This document shows, in pieces, positions 7,687 to 12,398 of a stretch of DNA of 12,398 nucleotides. This stretch comes from an uncultured Campylobacter sp. (GTDB lineage Bacteria; Campylobacterota; Campylobacteria; Campylobacterales; Campylobacteraceae). Each line of letters opens with the position of its first letter. The first letter of the stretch is position 1. The DNA lies in NCBI RefSeq assembly GCF_938040115.1, contig NZ_CALHXD010000028.1, forward strand, positions 1 through 12,398, read 5' to 3'. The translations under genes and the position numbers were made by a program. The notes beneath the pieces are model-generated. The model did no database searches, was not told the origin of the DNA, and saw only the letters and a program-made list of their open reading frames with translations.

Positions 7687-9777
7687 ATGATTGTTTCAAA
7701 AAATAAAGCTTTTGCGCCTATCGTTTCGCTCGTATGCGCAATAAATTTACAAGCCGTAGATAATATAAATTTAGAAGAGGTCGTAGTCACTGCTAGCGGT
7801 TTTTCGCAAAGTATTAAAAACGCACCCGCCAGCATATCAATCGTAAAAAATGACGACCTGGCAAAAGATAGCTTCACCTCGCTTCACTCTATCGCCTCAA
7901 AAGCTCCGGGAGTTAGCGTTATAGGCGGCGAGGACGGACCCGCCAGCGGTATCTCGATCCGCGGCATGGAAGGTTCGCAAACGCTAGTTCTCATAGACGG
8001 CAAAAGAGTAAATTCAAGCGCGGCCAATCCAAAAGGCGGTGCCGGCGATATGAACTCAAATTTTATCCCGCCGGTTGAGGCGATAGAACGCATCGAGATC
8101 ATCAGGGGACCGATGAGCTCGCTTTACGGTAGCGATGCGGTGGGTGGTGTCATAAATATCATCACTAAGAAAAATTTCGATAAATTTAGCGGCTCCGTGA
8201 GTATATCCGGTATCGCGCAGGCTCATAGCGGCATCGGCTCGCAGCGCCAAGCGGACTTTTATCTTAACTTTCCGCTTCTTAGCGAGTACGTAGGTCTTCA
8301 GCTCTGGGGCTACAAAAAGTTACGCGATGAGGATAGCTATCCGGGCGGCTATCAAGAAAGCGATAAGAAAAACTTTAGCGCCAAACTATGGATCACGCCC
8401 GACGAATACAATAAATTTTACCTCCTAGCCTCCCAAGAACGCCACGAATACTCAAGGACCGTCGGCAAGACGGCAACCGTAAGGACAAATAGGCTGCTAA
8501 ATAGCTACGACTACAAAAAAGATAGCTATGGAGTAGGATATCTGGGAAATTTTGAAAATTTAAATGCCGACGTGAGTTACATTTACGATCAGACGAAGCG
8601 AACGAGCCTCTTTGATAGCTTAACGCCGGCCGATGTCAAAAACCACAACTTTAACTCCAAATTTAGCACCTTCCTAGATTCGCATACGCTAACTTTCGGC
8701 TATGATTTCAGCAAACAGACGGTTAAAACCACATTTATCGTATCAAATTCGAGCAGAAGCGTGCTGCGAAACCCAAAAGCCTACTCTATGAAAGAGCATG
8801 CGGCATTTTTAGAAGACGAGTGGGAAATTTTAGACGACAAGCTTTATTTGACGCTGGGCGGCCGCTTCACTCATAACGAATTTTTCGACGATCATCTCTC
8901 GCCGCGTGCGTATCTAGTTTACAATCTAAGCGACAACTGGACGCTAAAAGGCGGCGTAGCGACAGGATATAAAACGCCGAACGTCAATCAGATCTCGCCG
9001 GAAGTCGGCACCATACAAGGCGGCTGGAGGATCGTAGACTTTGGTAACGCAGACCTAAAACCCGAAAAGAGCCTAACTTATGAAATCGGCGCTTACTACG
9101 ATAGCGGCGATGATTTTAGAGGTTCGGTTACTCTATTTAGAAACGAGTTTAAAGATAAAATCCTAGATACCGACGGCAGCAGCATAAACCGTATTCCGGC
9201 ATTTGGCTCGTGCGCTACGGCTCCGCACGTAAACTGCCCGGGCTGGGGAACTTACTTTAACATCGACGGTGCAGACGTCTGGGGCATCGAGCTTAGCGCA
9301 GACTACGACATACTAAAAAATCTAAATTTGCGCGGCAACTACACATACAACAACTCCAAAATCAAAACCGGCGATCCGACGATCAATACCCCAAACGGTC
9401 CGGTCAAATTTAGCCAGACCAACCTTAGCCGACTAGACGGCAAATCTCTGACCGCAACTCCAGAGCACGCGGCAAATTTGATGCTAACGTATAAGCCTAT
9501 CGCAAGCGTGAGCACCTTTGCCGGGGCAAACTACGAGAGCGAGCTAACCAGCGTCAAATTCGGTCCCGGCAATAAAGTAAGCGAAAACGATAAAAAGCTT
9601 TTTACCGTCGATTTGGGTGCCAGCTGGGAGGTAAATAAAAATTTAAGCTTAAATTTGACCGCCTACAATATCTTTGATAATATCCGCTACGACGAGGGAA
9701 TGGCCGATGACGGCAACTACTACTGGTATCCTGAAGAGGGCAGGAGATTTTGGTTTAAGGTAAGCGCGAAGTGGTAA
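7687..9777 (+). CDS. TonB-dependent receptor, CirA/FepA/CfrA-like catecholate siderophore class
   Basis: Outer-membrane receptor of 696 residues. The signal peptide ends near LQA (about 23), followed by a TonB box EVVVTA (31-36). The plug shows SIASKAPGVSVIGG (68-81), ISIRGMEGSQTLVLIDGKR (89-107) and ERIEIIRGPMSSLYGSDAVGG (starting at 134), the pattern of CirA/IrgA/FepA proteins. The barrel contains GYKTPNVNQISPEV (427-440) and NADLKPEKSLTYEIG (454-468), and ends NIFDNIRYDE (661-670) and YPEEGRRFWFKVSAKW, terminal Trp696. Cys509 and Cys517 lie close together in a likely outer loop and may form a disulfide. The ATG follows AAAGGA (7675-7680) by 6 bases. It overlaps an exported esterase gene by 7 bp, which points to an ester-linked catecholate siderophore such as enterobactin. 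Campylobacter CfrA is the tempting comparison, but that identity was not verified. Confidence 0.95.
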   Translation: MIVSKNKAFAPIVSLVCAINLQAVDNINLEEVVVTASGFSQSIKNAPASISIVKNDDLAKDSFTSLHSIASKAPGVSVIGGEDGPASGISIRGMEGSQTLVLIDGKRVNSSAANPKGGAGDMNSNFIPPVEAIERIEIIRGPMSSLYGSDAVGGVINIITKKNFDKFSGSVSISGIAQAHSGIGSQRQADFYLNFPLLSEYVGLQLWGYKKLRDEDSYPGGYQESDKKNFSAKLWITPDEYNKFYLLASQERHEYSRTVGKTATVRTNRLLNSYDYKKDSYGVGYLGNFENLNADVSYIYDQTKRTSLFDSLTPADVKNHNFNSKFSTFLDSHTLTFGYDFSKQTVKTTFIVSNSSRSVLRNPKAYSMKEHAAFLEDEWEILDDKLYLTLGGRFTHNEFFDDHLSPRAYLVYNLSDNWTLKGGVATGYKTPNVNQISPEVGTIQGGWRIVDFGNADLKPEKSLTYEIGAYYDSGDDFRGSVTLFRNEFKDKILDTDGSSINRIPAFGSCATAPHVNCPGWGTYFNIDGADVWGIELSADYDILKNLNLRGNYTYNNSKIKTGDPTINTPNGPVKFSQTNLSRLDGKSLTATPEHAANLMLTYKPIASVSTFAGANYESELTSVKFGPGNKVSENDKKLFTVDLGASWEVNKNLSLNLTAYNIFDNIRYDEGMADDGNYYWYPEEGRRFWFKVSAKW

Positions 9778-10616
9778 GGATTGTTAAATTATTTTTGGGA
9801 GCTTTGATTATGATTGGTGTAGCCAGCGCAAAGCCTACTCAGTACATAGAGCCGATAGATGAAAGCGTTTATCGGCTTTTTGATGTCAAATACTCCATAC
9901 TAGAAAGTGCAGGCGGAGAAATATATAAAATTTTTCAAGCCGTACCGAAAAACCGCAACGTTTATCCAAAAGCGATTTTTATGCTCGATGCAAATGCGCA
10001 ATTTTCCGTGTTGCTTAATTTATTTAAAGATTTTACTTCAAACGACAATGTACCGCTTATCATAGGCGTCGGATACGATACGCCGCTAGCTTACGATACC
10101 GCAAGGCGAACAAAGGACTTAACGCCGTTAGCCCAAGGCGGTGAATACGAGCAAGGCGGCAATGCGGACAAATTTTATAAATTTATAAAAGAGCGGTTAA
10201 TGCCGTTTGCAGACAAAGAATACGATATAAAAAATAGCGAGAAAATATTTTACGGCCACTCTTTTGGCGGACTATTTTTAGTTTATTCGCTTTTACAAAA
10301 CGACGGTATATTTGATGAGTTTTTTATAGCCTCTCCGTCTCTTTGGTGGGGAGATTCAAAAATTATAAAGGACGCCTTAGATAACGACGGCAAACTAAAA
10401 ATTAGATTAAAGGCGAGCTTTATAAGACTTAGCGTAGGAGAATTAGAAAAAAGAGCGGGCAAAACGGACAAAGAAAATATACTAAAGGCGGCCGATTTAG
10501 CTGAAATTCTAAAAAAGTCGGGCGTCAAATACGAATTTAAAATCTACGAAGGGCAAGGACACGGCGACGTAATACCGCTAGTGCTAAAAGATATCGTAAA
10601 GCATGTAAGCGAATAA
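9771..10616 (+). CDS. Exported alpha/beta hydrolase, putative periplasmic siderophore (trilactone) esterase, Cee/IroE/Fes-like
   Basis: A 281-residue hydrolase of the esterase D/Fes/IroE family. Such enzymes cut ester bonds in enterobactin-type siderophores so that iron is released or linear products can be carried on. The signal peptide MVRIVKLFLGALIMIGVASA (1-20) indicates the periplasm. Key features are RRTKDLTP (112-119), typical of the family, the nucleophile elbow GHSFGG with Ser164, SPSLWW (188-193), an acidic stretch SVGELE (221-226), and probable catalytic His264 in GQGHGD. The start is GTG at 9771-9773, inside the receptor gene (7-bp overlap), with AAGG at 9757-9760. Later in-frame ATG and TTG codons would delete the positive residues of the signal peptide, so GTG is preferred. 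Coupling to the CirA/CfrA-like receptor supports a joint role. Periplasmic Cee of C. jejuni is the known analogue; substrate here is inference. Confidence 0.88.
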   Translation: MVRIVKLFLGALIMIGVASAKPTQYIEPIDESVYRLFDVKYSILESAGGEIYKIFQAVPKNRNVYPKAIFMLDANAQFSVLLNLFKDFTSNDNVPLIIGVGYDTPLAYDTARRTKDLTPLAQGGEYEQGGNADKFYKFIKERLMPFADKEYDIKNSEKIFYGHSFGGLFLVYSLLQNDGIFDEFFIASPSLWWGDSKIIKDALDNDGKLKIRLKASFIRLSVGELEKRAGKTDKENILKAADLAEILKKSGVKYEFKIYEGQGHGDVIPLVLKDIVKHVSE

Positions 10617-10630
10617 TTTAAACCCACAGA

Positions 10631-10678
10631 TAGATATTGGTTAAAAGATTTTAGAGGTAATTCTTTTTTTAATATCTA
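10631..10678 (+). terminator. Possible terminator hairpin after the esterase gene
   Basis: Outer stem TAGATATT (10631-10638) / AATATCTA (10671-10678) and inner stem AAAAGA (10643-10648) / TCTTTT (10662-10667), 13-nt loop, with a run of seven T (10664-10670) in the descending arm, 15 bases after the esterase stop. The stem is AT-only apart from a few pairs, so its strength is doubtful. Confidence 0.4.
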
Positions 10679-10778
10679 AATTTATGCCAAATTTTACAGC
10701 AAAATCCTCTAACCAACAACCAAAGCCCAACTTTTGTCCCAAATAGATAAAGTATTTTTGATTGCAATAAACTAATGA

Positions 10779-10815
10779 GCCACGTAGAACTAAATTCTGA
10801 GTGGCACAAATTTGT
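10779..10815. promoter_or_regulatory. Hairpin and palindrome upstream of the HTH gene, possible operator
   Basis: GCCAC (10779-10783) pairs with GTGGC (10801-10805), and inside it AGAA (10786-10789) pairs with TTCT (10795-10798) around the loop CTAAA. The perfect 10-bp palindrome ACAAATTTGT (10806-10815) follows immediately. This symmetry about 110-150 bp before the small DNA-binding-like protein could be an operator or the end of an upstream transcript. The role is not proven. Confidence 0.35.
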
Positions 10816-10869
10816 AAGTTTTTTATATGATTTTTATGCCAATTCTATAAGTTATTTACTTAAATATAC

Positions 10870-10899
10870 TTGCTTTTAGATTGTAAAATAGTGTATAAT
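10870..10899 (+). promoter_or_regulatory. Putative promoter of the HTH-methyltransferase genes
   Basis: A perfect -10 box TATAAT at 10894-10899, preceded directly by TG, stands 26 bases before the ATG at 10926. A weak TTGCTT (10870-10875) sits 18 bases upstream as a possible -35. TTAGGAT (10914-10920) gives the ribosome site. Confidence 0.55.
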
Positions 10900-10925
10900 A
10901 AATAAATTTATAATTAGGATACATA

Positions 10926-11135
10926 ATGAATTATGATAGTTTTTTACTTAAACTAAAAGAGGCAGGTATAAATAAAGATGAATTCGCAAAACTTTCAAAA
11001 ACTAATAAAATGACAATGAACGGTTGGGCCACTGCAAGACATGGGAGAAAGGCTCCTAATTGGGTGGAGAGCTGGATGGAGCTATACATTTTAAACAGAC
11101 AAAAGGATATAGTTATAAAAGAGTTAAGGAAATAA
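10926..11135 (+). CDS. Small helix-turn-helix-like protein (69 aa), putative regulator of the adjacent methyltransferase
   Basis: A 69-residue, positively charged protein. INKDEFAKLSKTNKMTMNGWAT (roughly 15-36) has the spacing of a helix-turn-helix of the XRE/phage-repressor type: a helix with DEFAKLS, a turn, then a putative recognition helix around MTMNGWA. It is followed by basic RHGRK (38-42) and a Trp-rich PNWVESWMELY segment (44-54). No membrane segment or signal peptide is present. It has its own promoter, and an AGGA site (10916-10919) precedes the ATG. The methyltransferase starts 47 bp after its stop with no terminator between, so the two are likely co-transcribed. By position it recalls the small controller proteins of restriction-modification systems, but no close identity is claimed; an antitoxin or phage-type regulator is an alternative. 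Confidence 0.75.
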   Translation: MNYDSFLLKLKEAGINKDEFAKLSKTNKMTMNGWATARHGRKAPNWVESWMELYILNRQKDIVIKELRK

Positions 11136-11182
11136 TATGAAAGAAACGGAGTTGAAATTATTTTTTATAAATAGGATTTTAT

Positions 11183-12398
11183 ATGTTAACATATGTAAGT
11201 TTATTTAGTAGCGCTGGAGTTGGTTGCTATGGGTTTAAACAGCAGGGCTTTAAATGTATTGCAACTAATGAATATTTAAAAAAAAGAATTAAAATACAAG
11301 AAGTTAATAGAAAATGCGAGCTTAAATCTGGGTATATTACTGGTGATTTGTCCCAACAAGGTATACAAGATCAAATTTATAAAGAGTTAAAAAATAATAA
11401 TATTAATGATTTAGATGTTTTGGTTGCAACTCCACCTTGCCAAGGAATGTCCGTTGCAAATCATAAAAAAAGTGATGAAATTAAAAGAAACTCTTTAATT
11501 GTTGAATCAATTAAGATGGTTCAAAAAATTCATCCAAAATTTTTTATTTTTGAAAATGTAAGAACTTTTCTAAGTACAATTTGTACAGATGTTGATAATG
11601 TAGAAAAAACCATTGAAGAGGCAATTGAATTAAATCTTGGCGGGTTGTACAATATCTTATCAAAAGTAATAAATTTTAAAGATTATGGCTCTCAATCAAG
11701 CAGAACAAGAACTTTAGTAATTGGCTCAAGAAAAGATTTAGTTAATATCAGCCCATATCAGCTCTTCCCTAGTAAACACGAAGCCAAAACATTAAAGAAA
11801 TTAATCGGCAGTCTACCATCTTTAAAAACAATGGGAGAGATTTCTAAAAATGATATTTATCACTCTTATCGAACATTTGATAAAAAAATGTTACCCTGGA
11901 TTGAGCTTATTAAAGAAGGAGAATCGGCATTTGACAATACCGAGCAAGCAAGAATACCCCACAAAATTGCCAATGGGAAAATAGTATTGAACAAAAATAA
12001 GAATGGTGATAAATATGCAAGATGGTATTGGAATAGGGTTGGGCCTTGTATTCATACAAGAAATGATATTCTGGCTAGTCAAAACACTATTCATCCAAGC
12101 GACAATAGGGTTTTTAGCATAAGAGAGTTGATGCTTATGATGACAATTCCTAACGACTTTAAATGGACAAGTCTTGATTTTGAAGCATTAAATAATTTGA
12201 CTAATGAAGAAAAAATAAAATTTTTAAAAAAAGAAGAACTTAATATCAGACACTGCATTGGGGAAGCAGTACCGACTAGAATATTTGAGCAAATTGCATG
12301 TAATATAAAAAAAACATTGAACAAGATAACTTTATCTATGAATGAAATCAAAAAGACCATACAGGCCAATGCACTCTCGGCCAAGCCGGTGCTGGTAC
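11183..12398 (+). CDS. DNA cytosine-C5 methyltransferase (Dcm/type II M family), 3' end cut by window edge
   Basis: Transfers a methyl group from S-adenosylmethionine to C5 of cytosine in DNA. The ATG at 11183 follows AGGA (11173-11176) by 6 bases, and the frame is open to the window end (405 codons, no stop). Motifs appear in canonical order: I, SLFSSAGVGCYGF (6-18), a variant of FxGxGG; IV, ATPPCQGMS with catalytic Cys86; VI, ENV (124-126); VIII, QSSRTRT (171-177); a variable target-recognition region (about 182-305); IX, DNRVFSIRELMLMMTIPNDF (from 307); X, GEAVPTRIFEQIA (360-372). Residues past 375 form a C-terminal extension continuing out of the window. The gene is far more AT-rich than the iron genes, suggesting acquisition by transfer. 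A partner restriction enzyme might lie downstream; an orphan methylase is the alternative. Antisense ORFs within it are shadows. Confidence 0.93.
   Translation, partial: MLTYVSLFSSAGVGCYGFKQQGFKCIATNEYLKKRIKIQEVNRKCELKSGYITGDLSQQGIQDQIYKELKNNNINDLDVLVATPPCQGMSVANHKKSDEIKRNSLIVESIKMVQKIHPKFFIFENVRTFLSTICTDVDNVEKTIEEAIELNLGGLYNILSKVINFKDYGSQSSRTRTLVIGSRKDLVNISPYQLFPSKHEAKTLKKLIGSLPSLKTMGEISKNDIYHSYRTFDKKMLPWIELIKEGESAFDNTEQARIPHKIANGKIVLNKNKNGDKYARWYWNRVGPCIHTRNDILASQNTIHPSDNRVFSIRELMLMMTIPNDFKWTSLDFEALNNLTNEEKIKFLKKEELNIRHCIGEAVPTRIFEQIACNIKKTLNKITLSMNEIKKTIQANALSAKPVLV

Larger units (their letters stand above)
10617..10925. other. 309-bp AT-rich spacer between the iron locus and the methyltransferase module
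   Basis: No gene was found. It is dense in repeats: a hairpin at 10631-10678, an imperfect inverted pair GGTTAAAAGATTTT (10639-10652) / AAAATCCTCTAACC (10701-10714) matching at 12 of 14 positions, the direct repeat TTTATGCCAA (10681-10690 and 10833-10842), and a hairpin plus palindrome at 10779-10815. The promoter of the next gene lies at its right end. Confidence 0.5.

Noticed and set aside
11137..11208. 23-codon ORF (ATG at 11137) bridging the HTH gene and the methyltransferase
   Set aside because: Its ribosome site is poor, it overlaps the well-supported methyltransferase start in another frame, and its composition is that of leader DNA.
11891..12384. Two minus-strand ORFs (67 and 97 codons) at the right end
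   Set aside because: They lie antisense to a methyltransferase frame whose motifs IX and X fall in this stretch, so they are shadows.

Overview
The window looks like a chromosomal segment from Campylobacterota, most likely a Campylobacter of the higher-GC oral type (C. showae/rectus/curvus/concisus-like). This is inferred from style, not from a database match. Coding DNA is near 45% G+C and rich in AAATTT-type words, intergenic spacers are very AT-rich, genes are tightly packed, and AGGA-type ribosome sites and TATAAT -10 boxes are clear.

Region 1 (1-4889, minus strand) is one complete outer-to-inner-membrane import operon. From upstream to downstream it holds a TonB-dependent outer-membrane receptor (2808-4889), a periplasmic substrate-binding protein with a TTG start (1699-2733), a FecCD-type permease (737-1699) and an ABC ATPase running off the left edge (1-746). 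The last three genes overlap (TAATG, then 10 bp), so they are probably translationally coupled. The substrate is not certain; iron-siderophore or heme is likely because a Fur-box-like sequence lies over the promoter.

Region 2 (4890-5273) is a 384-bp divergent spacer with a promoter and a Fur-like site at each end.

Region 3 (5274-10616, plus strand) carries a second receptor of the FhuE/FhuA/Fiu-like siderophore class (5274-7370), closed by a strong hairpin terminator. After a 316-bp spacer with a large imperfect stem and Fur-like sites comes a third receptor of the CirA/FepA/CfrA class (7687-9777). It overlaps by 7 bp a GTG-started, exported alpha/beta hydrolase with a GHSFGG nucleophile elbow (9771-10616). 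The last pair looks like uptake plus periplasmic hydrolysis of a catecholate tri-ester siderophore such as enterobactin. Altogether the island offers three surface receptors with different predicted ligands, one ABC importer and one siderophore esterase.

Region 4 (10617-12398) is different in character: much more AT-rich (sampled lines 17-30% G+C), with nested inverted repeats in the spacer, a 69-residue helix-turn-helix-like protein (10926-11135) and a cytosine-C5 DNA methyltransferase truncated by the right edge (11183-12398). It looks like the start of a horizontally acquired restriction-modification or methylation module inserted beside the iron locus. Its last ~40 bases jump to about 63% G+C. 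No tRNA, rRNA, CRISPR array or transposase was seen.
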